This document shows positions 17,081 through 25,202 of a stretch of 64,000 nucleotides of DNA, in pieces (within the stretch, counting starts at the first letter, position 1; each line of letters begins with the position of its first letter). Made by a program: the position numbers and the translations under genes. Origin of the DNA: Gammaproteobacteria bacterium (lineage in GTDB: Bacteria; Pseudomonadota; Gammaproteobacteria; Pseudomonadales; Pseudohongiellaceae). The stretch lies in NCBI GenBank assembly GCA_029245395.1, contig JAQWPL010000029.1:62001-126000 (forward strand), given 5' to 3'. Under the pieces are notes generated by a model. It did no database searches, was not told the DNA's origin, and was given only the letters and a program-made list of their open reading frames with translations.

Positions 17081-17275
17081 TCAATCTTTCCCTGATTTTC
17101 CTTGAATAAGCTCACTTAATACTAAGGTAGCTGAAATCAATTCTCCCAGGAGTGCTTCGTCTTTTTCAAAGTGCCCTTCATATTCTGCAAGATTTCTTTT
17201 TTGATGACATGTGGAAAATATCCGCACTGCTAATTTATCAATGGAGGTTGTATGGGTAAGGCATTGGAAGACCAA
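17081..17275 (-). pseudogene. Remnant of a small HEPN-like protein
   Basis: The 64 codons (with a TTG start) contain FQCLTHTTSIDKLAVRIFST, QKRNLAEYEGHFEKDEALLG and ELISATLVLSELI. This resembles the C-terminal half of small HEPN-domain proteins (an RxKRNxAEYEG-type block followed by an acidic helix). No N-terminal half is readable upstream; a stop is met nine codons before the TTG. It converges with the Smr-like gene. I regard it as a truncated remnant, but a short functional protein cannot be excluded. Confidence 0.4.
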
Positions 17276-17469
17276 ATAGCATTTGTCAGTACGAAATCAC
17301 GGAAGGCATCTACGTAGAGCTTAAATTGGAAAATCAGAAAACGGCGTACTTGCCCCCAAAATCCCAAGGCTTTTTTGGTGTGGTTGTATATTTGCCAGGG
17401 TCAAAGGGACTGGTTGTTTCAGGAGAATCATTGGTCAAAATAGTTGCCTTCTTTTTTACCCCACCCTGA
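17260..17469 (+). other. Unassigned open frame without a clear start
   Basis: From 17260 to the TGA at 17467 there are 69 sense codons whose composition looks protein-like: QYEITEGIYVELKLENQKTA, YLPPKSQGFFGVVVYLPGSK and GLVVSGESLVKIVAFFF. There is no ATG, GTG or TTG at a sensible place and no ribosome binding site, so this may be the tail of a decayed gene. It partly overlaps the HEPN-like remnant on the other strand. The remaining stretch up to 17690 shows nothing I can support. Confidence 0.3.
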
Positions 17470-17690
17470 CATTTGCGCTTGAACAGGGCTATTAACGCTT
17501 TTTAAAAATATAACACACCCTGGGGGAACAAACGGAATTTCAGGTTATTACCAATTAGTGGACGAAAGCGATGGACTTGATTACTCTGTTTGACATGGAT
17601 TCACTGAATCCACATGTCACATCGACCAGAAAAGATACCAGGCCCTATTCACCAGAACAGATCAACCAAAGCAGGTGGCTTTTAAACCAG

Positions 17691-18359
17691 ATGAAATCAG
17701 ACCAAAACTTCAAACTCAAAAATCGACGACGAGAGCTGCTCATCGCAGGAAGCACCGCGGCTGCCTCATTGATGCTCCCGAATGCCCTGTTGGCTCAATC
17801 AAACCAGGAAAGATTCAGGCGTATTCCGATTCAATACATTGCCGCCCTGGGCGATCCGCAGTCCAGTTCAGGTAATAATGCCGAACTGTGGGGCATCTGG
17901 GAACTTGACCCCGGCCCACGTGGTGTCGATCTGGATGACTATCCCAGGTTACGTGACAATGGCGGTGTTGCTCCGGATAAGTGGCAGTTTGATAACGAGG
18001 ACTGGTGGCTGGAAGAACATGGCCTGATTATGGAAGCACCGGAATTTCCTATGCCAGCGGGCCGCTACCTGGTTACCGGCGACCGTGAAGTCCAGGCAAT
18101 TCTTACGGTAGATGCAGCCGCTGCTGATGGGTCACAGCAATGGGAATTGGATAATGATGCGTCTATCTATGATGTCACCCACCTGCGCTGCCGTTCCGGG
18201 CGCTACACGCCCACTTCAAACGGCTATTGTTCCCCGGCCAGTGCTAAAAAAGCCGACTTCCCAGTGCGCCCCGGGGCAGACATGCCGGGGGTTGATGGCT
18301 GTAATAAGCTGGATTATTCGGTGTTGATTATTTCGGCGGTTTCTGAAAATAACGTTTAG
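17691..18359 (+). CDS. Tat-leader secreted protein of unknown function
   Basis: The frame could start at 17571, but the ATG at 17691 begins a proper leader (KNRRRELLIAGSTAAASLML, then PNALLAQ). The mature part is about 185 residues: RRIPIQYIAALGDPQSSSGN, NAELWGIWELDPGPRGVDLD, DKWQFDNEDWWLEEHGL, GRYLVTGDREVQAILTV and a C-terminal part with three Cys (HLRCRSG, NGYCSP, DGCNKLD). I do not recognise the family. The Trp-rich and acidic composition suggests an extracytoplasmic domain. It is followed by a long perfect hairpin. Confidence 0.6.
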   Translation: MKSDQNFKLKNRRRELLIAGSTAAASLMLPNALLAQSNQERFRRIPIQYIAALGDPQSSSGNNAELWGIWELDPGPRGVDLDDYPRLRDNGGVAPDKWQFDNEDWWLEEHGLIMEAPEFPMPAGRYLVTGDREVQAILTVDAAAADGSQQWELDNDASIYDVTHLRCRSGRYTPTSNGYCSPASAKKADFPVRPGADMPGVDGCNKLDYSVLIISAVSENNV

Positions 18360-18376
18360 TTTCACGCAAGCACACT

Positions 18377-18427
18377 AAAGGGACAGTGACTTTAATTCTT
18401 GTGAATTAAAGTCACTGTCCCTTTTTT
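18377..18427 (+). terminator. Perfect 22-bp hairpin ending in T-run
   Basis: AAAGGGACAGTGACTTTAAT continuing TC pairs perfectly with GAATTAAAGTCACTGTCCCTTT around the loop TTGT, followed by more T. It lies 18 bases after the Tat-leader gene and can serve as a terminator. The length and perfection, with the GGGACAGTGACTTT core, also fit a mobile palindromic repeat (REP/MITE type). Confidence 0.75.
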
Positions 18428-18495
18428 ACACTTTGCAACGAATCGATATTTTCAAAATCTGGACTATAGTGAATTAACCGCAATTGCTGTTTTTA

Positions 18496-18523
18496 TATAT
18501 ACAATTGTATATACATTTGTATA
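18496..18523. promoter_or_regulatory. Two palindromic sites upstream of brnTA module 2 (candidate operators)
   Basis: TATATACAATTGTATATA is a perfect 18-base palindrome, and the adjoining TATACATTTGTATA is a near-perfect second copy that shares its first bases with the first. They lie 20-47 bases before the toxin ATG. Tandem sites of this kind are expected for BrnA-type autorepression; binding is inferred. Confidence 0.6.
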
Positions 18524-18542
18524 GAAGGAGCTATACTGGAAA

Positions 18543-18821
18543 ATGGAATTTGACTGGGACCCAGGGAAAAGGGTCGAGAACCTGCAAAAGCGTGGATTGG
18601 ATTTTGCAAAAGCTCGTCATCTCTTCAATAGCATTGTTCAAATTACAATCGACAAAAGAAGAGATTATGGGGAGACCCGATACCAGTATATGGGCCTGAT
18701 AGATTCTCAGATTGTAATGATGGTCTACACAATACGTGAAGATTCCATCCGTATTATTTCATTGAGAAAAGCAAATGAAAGAGAAAAAAGGTTCTATCAA
18801 AAGCGACCTGAAACGCCTTGA
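18543..18821 (+). CDS. brnT: BrnT family toxin (module 2)
   Basis: This 92-residue protein has the BrnT pattern: FDWDPGKRVENLQKRGLDFA at the start, ETRYQYMGLIDSQIVMMVYT in the middle and IRIISLRKANEREKRFYQKR at the end. BrnT is a RelE-fold ribonuclease that blocks translation and is neutralised by BrnA. AGAAGGAG lies about 13 bases before the ATG. The gene overlaps the antitoxin start by 47 bases. Compared with module 1 in this window, this copy is intact. Confidence 0.85.
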   Translation: MEFDWDPGKRVENLQKRGLDFAKARHLFNSIVQITIDKRRDYGETRYQYMGLIDSQIVMMVYTIREDSIRIISLRKANEREKRFYQKRPETP

Positions 18822-19044
18822 TGCCATGACAGACGATGATATCGATTATTCCGATATTCCAGAAACTGACGAAGAATTCTGGGCGGATGCTGAAGTTTTT
18901 ATTGGCGGTAAAAAAGCTATTTCACTGCGTGTGGATTTTGATGTTCTGCTTTTTTTCAAAGAACATGCAAAAGGCAAGGGCTACCAGACCGCAATGAATA
19001 ATGTGCTGAGACAATACATGACAGCACAGACCAGGAAGCGTTAA
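18775..19044 (+). CDS. brnA: BrnA family antitoxin (module 2)
   Basis: This 89-residue protein has the BrnA arrangement: KSDLKRLDAMTDDDIDYSDI, PETDEEFWADAEV, then the DNA-binding ribbon-helix-helix part ISLRVDFDVLLFFKEHAKGK and GYQTAMNNVLRQYM. It binds BrnT and represses the operon. The start lies inside the 3' end of the toxin gene, a standard brnTA arrangement. Confidence 0.83.
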   Translation: MKEKKGSIKSDLKRLDAMTDDDIDYSDIPETDEEFWADAEVFIGGKKAISLRVDFDVLLFFKEHAKGKGYQTAMNNVLRQYMTAQTRKR

Positions 19045-19071
19045 GCCTCACAACATCATTTTGAAAAGGGT

Positions 19072-19494
19072 TTACTGAGTAGGATCAGTCCCATCCACCG
19101 GCGCGCCCGTACCTGATGACCCCATAAACAATGTAGTGCCATCCGGAAATGTCATGTTTCTGCCGTTTGCCCTTTGCCCGCCATCTCGGGCCTGATAACC
19201 GGTGACTCTTATTTCAGTACCAGTGGGCAGCGAGTTGCGGTTAAAGCCGCGCCGAAACATTGAATTGGGTGCGCCCGCTTCAATCTCCCAAATTTCGGGG
19301 CTGCCGGCTTCGCTCGCCACTTCAATAGTGATCCAGCTATGGGGGTTTATCCATTCTGTTTTTGTGACAACGCCACTCAACTCAATGGGCCTGGCTGCAT
19401 CAAATTCGGCAGCAAAGGCATGATGGGCTAATGACACCTGCGAGCCAAATGACAAGATAAGGCCTGAAAGTATTACGGGTAATTTGATCGACAT
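19072..19494 (-). CDS. DUF6152 family secreted protein (cassette 2)
   Basis: This 140-residue paralogue of the 6098-6514 protein has a signal peptide (LPVILSGLILSFGSQVSLA), then HHAFAAEFDAARPIELSGVV, TEWINPHSWITIEVASEAGS, NSMFRRGFNRNSLPTGTEIR and GYQARDGGQRANGRNMTFPD. It is the last gene of a minus-strand cassette, 26 bases after the lipoprotein gene. The same gene order is seen in cassette 1. Confidence 0.86.
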   Translation of the reverse strand: MSIKLPVILSGLILSFGSQVSLAHHAFAAEFDAARPIELSGVVTKTEWINPHSWITIEVASEAGSPEIWEIEAGAPNSMFRRGFNRNSLPTGTEIRVTGYQARDGGQRANGRNMTFPDGTTLFMGSSGTGAPVDGTDPTQ

Positions 19495-19520
19495 CGCTTT
19501 TCTCTCTATTTCATCTGTTG

Positions 19521-20576
19521 CTACTGAGCGGGTTGGAAGTCAAAGGAGCCCCTGAGGGTATTCTCCATTGCCCGGTAATTGCCTTCATGACAGGCGAACT
19601 CATATAGATGTTCCGGTAACGCGTAGTTTGGATCATCACCGACCCAGGGCATCGCCATGGTCCAGGGCTGTGTCCAGATAGTGGGATCCTCAACAGTGAT
19701 TTCATAGTTAAGAGTGTTGTCATCCAGACGCCTGAATGTTTCAGTCACCTGCATATTATCCATGGGAAACTGCATGGGTGGTCCGGCGCGTCCGCCATCC
19801 ATCCATTGCTTGGCGTAATTGCTGTTTACGATGACCAGGGTATCGCCTTCCCAATGCCCCCTGGAATCGCCGTTCCAGAAGCGAACCTCTTCAGGAAGTG
19901 GCGGTCGGCCATCAAGGGGAATGATACGAGCGTCATGCATGCTCTCGTAAAAAATAACCACGTGGTCCTGAGTCTGTAATATCTGCGTGCCGTGATTGTA
20001 GGCTTGCCAAATACGCGGCATGGGTCGGGCAACACAGCGCTCATACGCCGGTAAATCGAGCAAGGTACGGTAGGCGGTTTTTACATACGGCTCTTCACCA
20101 TATTGCCGAGCCGCCATATCGGCAGAGTAGGCATCAAGGATGGCCTGGCCATTTTCAGTCAAGGTAGGTAGTCGTCCGTTTGCGGGCTCGACAATCAATG
20201 AGGTGCGCGATAACAATTGGCCGGTTTCGTTATCTGTCCAGATAGTGTCATAAGACGCTATCCTTCCCGGTGTGTTGGTTTGTCCGCTAAGTTCCCTGCG
20301 TGCGGCAAAGTTTCCTTCCTGTTCGTCCAGCTCTTCAGGGGTGTAATTGGCTTTTTCACCCAAGGCCAGCGGCCGCTCAAGGGGCGTGTTCGTGGCAAAG
20401 GTATACACACCCTGCAGATCAGGGTGTCCCCAGGCTGTCATGCCTTCTGTCTGGGTTGTTTGAGTTGCTGATTGGGCTACATCGGCGTTTTGTGTTGGGG
20501 CTTCCTCAACCTGGCCGCATGCGGCAAGCAATAACGAGAAAGTAACTACAGCAATACTATTGAGTTGACTCTTCAT
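19521..20576 (-). CDS. PDLxGxW lipoprotein, long form (cassette 2)
   Basis: This 351-residue protein begins with a lipoprotein signal (SIAVVTFSLLLAACGQ). The mature part has AWGHPDLQGVYTFATNTPLE, RTSLIVEPANGRLPTLTENG, RIIPLDGRPPLPEEV, NGDSRGHWEGDTLVIVNSNY, VEDPTIWTQPWTMAMPW and YEFACHEGNYRAMENTLRG. These blocks align with the C-terminal domain of the cassette-1 VOC fusion, but the VOC part is absent and a lipid anchor is present instead. Its ATG overlaps the stop of the upstream gene (TAATG), so the two are translationally coupled. The function is unknown. Confidence 0.76.
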   Translation of the reverse strand: MKSQLNSIAVVTFSLLLAACGQVEEAPTQNADVAQSATQTTQTEGMTAWGHPDLQGVYTFATNTPLERPLALGEKANYTPEELDEQEGNFAARRELSGQTNTPGRIASYDTIWTDNETGQLLSRTSLIVEPANGRLPTLTENGQAILDAYSADMAARQYGEEPYVKTAYRTLLDLPAYERCVARPMPRIWQAYNHGTQILQTQDHVVIFYESMHDARIIPLDGRPPLPEEVRFWNGDSRGHWEGDTLVIVNSNYAKQWMDGGRAGPPMQFPMDNMQVTETFRRLDDNTLNYEITVEDPTIWTQPWTMAMPWVGDDPNYALPEHLYEFACHEGNYRAMENTLRGSFDFQPAQ

Positions 20577-21460
20577 TAGTTTTCTCCTGATTGGAGTATA
20601 TGGTCATACATAAATGTTTCGGCAAATTCCACGCACTTGAATTCCATCAGCTGAGCATTATCCTCAACACGCCGATAAAGTGGCATCGATATTGTCCAGG
20701 GACGGGTGAATACTTCCGGGTCTTCAATGGTGGCTTCGTAGTTCACATGATTCGGGCCGGCTGGCGTATAGCGCTCTGTGACAACAAGGGCTTCGCTATG
20801 AAAATTACCAGCACGGTCGAACCAGGTCTGTGCAGTCTGGTCAGTCACTTCAACAACCAGGGTATCGCCTTCATAGTGGCCAACAGACCAACCCATCCAT
20901 GAAAGAGCCGGACTTACAGGCTCGGCGTTGGTATGGACGATGCGGGTGGCGTTGGCATACTCATAAACGATTAATACCTGCTCAGCAGTCTGGACTATTT
21001 GAAATGGATACGGCATGTACGTCGCGCGAGGGATACCGGGCATATAGCATTTTGCTTCGCCGTCGCCGCTGCTTTCATTAATGGCCCGGGTAGTTGGACG
21101 GGTTAAGCGCCCGGCAAAATTCTCGCGCTGCTTCTCCAGCGCCCAATCCTGATAAGGGATTTCTCCGCCTTCTATAACGCCTGGTCCGGCCGGAACCGCA
21201 AGAAGAGCGCCCAGCATCTCGGGATACACCGATGGCTGCGCCGCATGGGGACGTACATCCCAATGGGCCGTATTGATTGTTTGCCAGATTCCGTTGAAGT
21301 CAGGTAACTGTGTGCCCGGCAGGCGTGGCGGAACATACTCCTGAGATTGCGCCTGCAGCGGTATAGCCGCGAGGATTGCGGTCAGTGCCAGCAATGACAA
21401 CCTCAGTCCTGTTGATTTAACCATCTCATTCCACAATCCCTCCAAATAGGCTTCGTGCAT
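20576..21460 (-). CDS. Secreted PDLxGxW protein, short form (cassette 2)
   Basis: This 294-residue protein is the paralogue of the 8386-9219 product: LPDFNGIWQTINTAHWDVRP, GIPRATYMPYPFQIVQTAEQ, SVGHYEGDTLVVEVTDQTAQ, TWFDRAGNFHSEALVVTERY, IEDPEVFTRPWTISMPLYRR and LMEFKCVEFAETFMYDH. A signal peptide (GLRLSLLALTAILAAIPLQA) begins near an internal ATG at 21424. The upstream ATG at 21460 has GGGGAAAAGGTGT before it, similar to the leader of its cassette-1 paralogue, and is kept as the start. Either start is possible. Confidence 0.74.
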   Translation of the reverse strand: MHEAYLEGLWNEMVKSTGLRLSLLALTAILAAIPLQAQSQEYVPPRLPGTQLPDFNGIWQTINTAHWDVRPHAAQPSVYPEMLGALLAVPAGPGVIEGGEIPYQDWALEKQRENFAGRLTRPTTRAINESSGDGEAKCYMPGIPRATYMPYPFQIVQTAEQVLIVYEYANATRIVHTNAEPVSPALSWMGWSVGHYEGDTLVVEVTDQTAQTWFDRAGNFHSEALVVTERYTPAGPNHVNYEATIEDPEVFTRPWTISMPLYRRVEDNAQLMEFKCVEFAETFMYDHILQSGEN

Positions 21461-21540
21461 ACACCTTTTCCCCTGAGTCTTCGGACAATACTGTTTCAGC
21501 TATCGTACCCTTAAACAATCCCGGTGAAAATAGACGGGTG

Positions 21541-23967
21541 TTAGTTGCTAGCTGTACCAGCAGGGGGATGCGGCGTCACTGTTCCCACCTCAAAGGTCAG
21601 GGGGATGCCTGGAATCTTGGTGAGAGTCAGGCTGACTGGCCCGTTCTCGGCCTGAATGCCAGAGATGAGCATTTCATGGGAGCGATAGAAGGCATCACAA
21701 CTTTCCCCCACGGGTATTGGTGGCAGCAAATTGAAATTCGTGACGCTATACCAGCCTTGTTCATTGCGCTGGAAATCAGCCTGGTAGCGCTCATTACCGC
21801 GATAGGTAATGCTGCTCAGCTGTAAAGTACCTTCACTTTCATTCCAGACATTGCCTTCTGAGACTGTGTTTTCACAAATCTCTCCCAGCTTGTGGCCAAG
21901 ATTTTCTGGTTCCAGTTCACGGGAAATATCCAGCAGCGCCTCGCAATCGGAATTCACGGTAAAGCCTTCCTGGAATGAAATTCCTGAATTGAGTACTTCA
22001 AAGCCATCCTGCAAATTGCCAAAGAGCACACCCAAACCTGCGAAGTCGGGTATCTCGGGAAAGTAGCGCCTTATTTGTTCGGCACTGGAAAGGAAGAAGA
22101 AATTATTGTCACGAAACTGGTAAAGCTCGTAATCCAGAAAGTTCAAATTAATGGGAAAGGTCAGCCCCACCATGCCTTCACGACTAACCAACGTGGCCAA
22201 TATGTGCGTGGTGCCAATGCTTTCCAGCGACATGGGCCGACCACTTCGGGTTAGCACCACTTCCCGGCCGGCCAGACGCAGCATATTACCTTCGACAAAA
22301 TTGTAGAGAGGGTCTGCCTCACACAAGCCTGTTTCTATCTGCGATAAAAGATTGGTATTTATATAACGGATGGCAGAAATGCGTGCGGTAATGTTTTCTT
22401 CACTGATCTGCTCTTGTCCGGAATCCACCAGCAAACTGTTACCCGCCAGAAAGGCCTGCTGATGCTGGACACCCATCAGGGATAGCAACGTAGGTGCCAG
22501 GTCCATGTGCGTACCTTGTTTTTCCACTTTGCCGGTCATGCCCGAATTGAGGATATTCACAAACAACTTGCGCTCGTACTCTTCCGGGTAAAATTCCATC
22601 CCGGTATTGCGCATGTGCAGGTGGTCACTCATTAAAAATACCACCGTGTTTTCCCAGGCTGGACTCTGTTTCAGGTGGTTTACAAAATTGGCGATCAATT
22701 GGTCAGTGCAGTGCACGGCATGGAATATATTGTTATCGATTTCCGAATAAGGTGTGCAACTGGCTGATGGCGTGCCATCAGGCGGATGCGCATCTACAGT
22801 GAGAACAGTGAAGTTAAACGGTTGATTGGCATCAGCTGCTTCCTGAACCACTGCATCAAAACGATCTTCGGCAAGCCCAAGCAGGCTGTCGTCATACAGC
22901 CCCCAGGGACCAAGATAATCTTCATCTTCAAGAAAGGGGCGCAGCTCCTCAAGCCCGTTCACTTCATCGTAGCCGTGGGAAGTCAGGAACACACCTTTGC
23001 CGGCAAAGCGCGTGGTGGCCCCGCCCATAAAAACCTGCTGATAACCGCCTGCTTCGAGAATGTCGCCGAAACATACGCCCTCTTGTAAAAACCCGTTGCG
23101 CAGAATGTCATTGCCACCTGGACCCGGCGGGATTAACAGCGGCGTGCCGCACTGGGAAGACAGGATGCCTGCTACGGTGAAATTGGTACCGTTGGTCTGA
23201 TAAATATTTTCAAAGGACAGGGCTTCATCTGCGAGGGAATTCAGGAATGGCGTCAGCCCGGGATAGACCGATTCATCCGTATACATTTTCTCGATACTTT
23301 CCAAATAGATCATAACCACATTTTTGCCAGCCACGACGTCGTCGGTCATTTTGAAAAGCGCTTCGCGATTAAGCCCCGATGCTTCCCAATCAATTGAGGA
23401 CAAATCCATATTGCGCTGACTGGATTCGCGCATGCTGTACTCCGCTAAAGCGGTCAGGTCAGGATCAAGCACCAGCGCTAACAGCAGCCCGGGGATAATC
23501 AGCGGGGTCCGGTTTTCCAGTTCAAAGGTATATACTTTGCTGACAGCAACAACCGCCAGCACGGTGGCCAGCCCCAGGAAACCAAAAAAGAGGCTCACAA
23601 GGAGCGGGTAGGCATTCACACCAAATTCAAAGGTCTGCAGATTGGCATGAAAGACAAACTCTTCGTTGTAACTTTCCCCCTGCAGATAAAAAGACACTAG
23701 CCGGCTTGCCGTAAACAAGGTCAGAACTTCCACAGTGATGATTGCAATACCAAAGCGCACCCATTTATTCGGCACATGCACTAACAATCGCCAGACCAAC
23801 AGCAAGAAAACACCTAAAAAGGCCGCAGCACGAACAAACCACCAGCCGCTATGCACCAGGTTGAATTGGTAGCTGAGCAATACGGTGGCCAGCAACATGA
23901 CAAGTATCCCGGCACCGGACAGTGTCATGCTAAGGGGTTGTTTGGAAAGATCCCTGAAGAACTGCAT
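21541..23967 (-). CDS. OpgB/LtaS-type phosphoglycerol transferase-like membrane sulfatase
   Basis: This 808-residue protein has about five N-terminal membrane helices (first 175 residues), followed by a sulfatase/alkaline phosphatase fold domain (about 215-530). The domain shows VVMIYLESIEKMYTDE, NGTNFTVAGILSSQCGTPLL (nucleophile region), GDILEAGGYQQVFMGGATTR, FAGKGVFLTSHG, VLTVDAHPPDG and FLMSDHLHMRN (metal ligands). These match the membrane phosphoglycerol transferase OpgB (MdoB), which decorates osmoregulated periplasmic glucans. The long C-terminal third is not conserved in my memory of the family. No opgG or opgH lies in the window, so the acceptor is uncertain. Confidence 0.8.
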   Translation of the reverse strand: MQFFRDLSKQPLSMTLSGAGILVMLLATVLLSYQFNLVHSGWWFVRAAAFLGVFLLLVWRLLVHVPNKWVRFGIAIITVEVLTLFTASRLVSFYLQGESYNEEFVFHANLQTFEFGVNAYPLLVSLFFGFLGLATVLAVVAVSKVYTFELENRTPLIIPGLLLALVLDPDLTALAEYSMRESSQRNMDLSSIDWEASGLNREALFKMTDDVVAGKNVVMIYLESIEKMYTDESVYPGLTPFLNSLADEALSFENIYQTNGTNFTVAGILSSQCGTPLLIPPGPGGNDILRNGFLQEGVCFGDILEAGGYQQVFMGGATTRFAGKGVFLTSHGYDEVNGLEELRPFLEDEDYLGPWGLYDDSLLGLAEDRFDAVVQEAADANQPFNFTVLTVDAHPPDGTPSASCTPYSEIDNNIFHAVHCTDQLIANFVNHLKQSPAWENTVVFLMSDHLHMRNTGMEFYPEEYERKLFVNILNSGMTGKVEKQGTHMDLAPTLLSLMGVQHQQAFLAGNSLLVDSGQEQISEENITARISAIRYINTNLLSQIETGLCEADPLYNFVEGNMLRLAGREVVLTRSGRPMSLESIGTTHILATLVSREGMVGLTFPINLNFLDYELYQFRDNNFFFLSSAEQIRRYFPEIPDFAGLGVLFGNLQDGFEVLNSGISFQEGFTVNSDCEALLDISRELEPENLGHKLGEICENTVSEGNVWNESEGTLQLSSITYRGNERYQADFQRNEQGWYSVTNFNLLPPIPVGESCDAFYRSHEMLISGIQAENGPVSLTLTKIPGIPLTFEVGTVTPHPPAGTASN

Positions 23968-24181
23968 AGTTATAGAGAAGGAAGACTTAGCGTTTTCTAA
24001 AACGAGTTGGCCAAGTATAACAGGAGCCAGGGAAAGGGTTTATCCATTCATCCTGAAAAAACACGGGCACCTTTACGTTCAGCTCTGGGTGTTACTCGTG
24101 GACGACCACTTAGCTGGGGCCTGACCTTCAAGTACCGATTGGGTTCAGGACGTTGAAGTAATTTCAAATAAAGCAGGATGA

Positions 24182-24216
24182 GAATCAGGGTGTTGCTAAC
24201 ACCCTGATTCATTTTT
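24182..24216 (+). terminator. Strong hairpin terminator without an adjacent plus-strand gene
   Basis: GAATCAGGGTGTT and AACACCCTGATTC pair perfectly (13 bp) around GCT and are followed by ATTTTT. No plus-strand coding region lies in the 200 bases before it, so it may end a small RNA or an unrecognised transcript. Nothing else can be supported in 23968-24358. Confidence 0.7.
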
Positions 24217-24358
24217 AATTGAGATTTTTATTGATTGGCGGAGCAGCCCAGATTGTACAGGCCGGGCAAGAGAATGGAGTTCGATCCCTTATGAGCTATC
24301 AATGTCTGCTTCTTTCCGTAAGCAGCCCCTCAGCCCATCTTCTTAACGCTAATCAGCC

Positions 24359-24550
24359 ATGTCCCAAGACAGCCAATACAAAGCCCTAGTCGCTACCTTC
24401 TCCAAAGTCATCACAGCCTCAGAAGACGAAGCTGAGGCGTACTTGGCAGAAGTGGAGAGACTCTCTGCAGGCCTGGATAAGAGCACTATCAAAGCTGCGA
24501 TGGCAGAGGCGTCTGTGATGTCCGTGGCTGACTCAAACTTAACAGCTTAA
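24359..24550 (+). CDS. Hypothetical small acidic protein
   Basis: A 63-codon frame encodes an amphipathic, Ala/Glu-rich product (TFSKVITASEDEAEAYLAEV, ERLSAGLDKSTIKAAMAEAS). It has no signal peptide or known motif, and no clear ribosome binding site. The codon pattern and clean helix periodicity favour a real gene. It lies just outside the left end of the AT-rich island. Confidence 0.4.
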   Translation: MSQDSQYKALVATFSKVITASEDEAEAYLAEVERLSAGLDKSTIKAAMAEASVMSVADSNLTA

Positions 24551-25202
24551 GCAGTCACTTTCTAAAATCCACTAAATTGAGTCTAGGCTGGTACTGCTAT
24601 AAACACCACAAGCCAAAACCCCACCCCCGTCCCTAAAGAAAGCCCCCTTGTGATATAGGAGCTGAATTAGGTAGGTTTGTAGGTAGAATAGAGTTTTAAA
24701 GGCATAATAACCCCTGTTTTATAGGCTATTTGTCGGCATGTATTGAGAGTTGGTGCCCAGAGAGAGACTTATTTATATCTTATAACTTATTGTTTATATT
24801 GGTTATTATATAATTTGAATTATCACAATGTTACATTCAGTGTTACATTATCTTAAAGTCACCACCAATATTCCCCCTTTCTCGTACTTACTCTTTCTGG
24901 ACTTAAAAACTATTAATTTAGGCTACCAGGGGCGGGGTATGTCCCGCTCAGAGGCCACTACGGGGGGGGTGCATCGGAAGGATCGGCTTTGTGTATGTGG
25001 GACTCCCACATCCAACATAATCTCAACATCCAAAATTGTGTATGTATGGATAGGGGGGGGGTGCTTTCCTAATGGTCAATTCGATATATAGTGCGCCTGT
25101 TTTAAAAAATTATTTCCAAACGTTTTTACGACGTACTATGAGTACACTCAAATGGAAATAGCATTTATCCTACTTATAATCTAATCGCTATTAATTTCAG
25201 AA
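24551..25202. other. AT-rich intergenic stretch with two poly-G tracts
   Basis: There is no gene I can support in these 650 bases. The stretch contains the left direct repeat of the tRNA-Leu end (24750-24761), a very AT-rich segment at about 24770-24860, and runs of eight G (24962-24969) and nine G (25053-25061). An 87-codon frame (24828-25091) crosses both G runs, but its predicted product lacks any recognisable feature. Confidence 0.5.

Noticed and set aside
24235-24305. A tRNA-like T-arm (GGAGTTCGATCCC) between the terminator and the small acidic gene
   Set aside because: The TTCGATC loop is there but the T stem does not pair beyond one or two bases and no acceptor or anticodon arm can be built.
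24828-25091. An 87-codon frame crossing two poly-G tracts
   Set aside because: The product looks random (Gly runs from poly-G) and has no ribosome binding site or domain.
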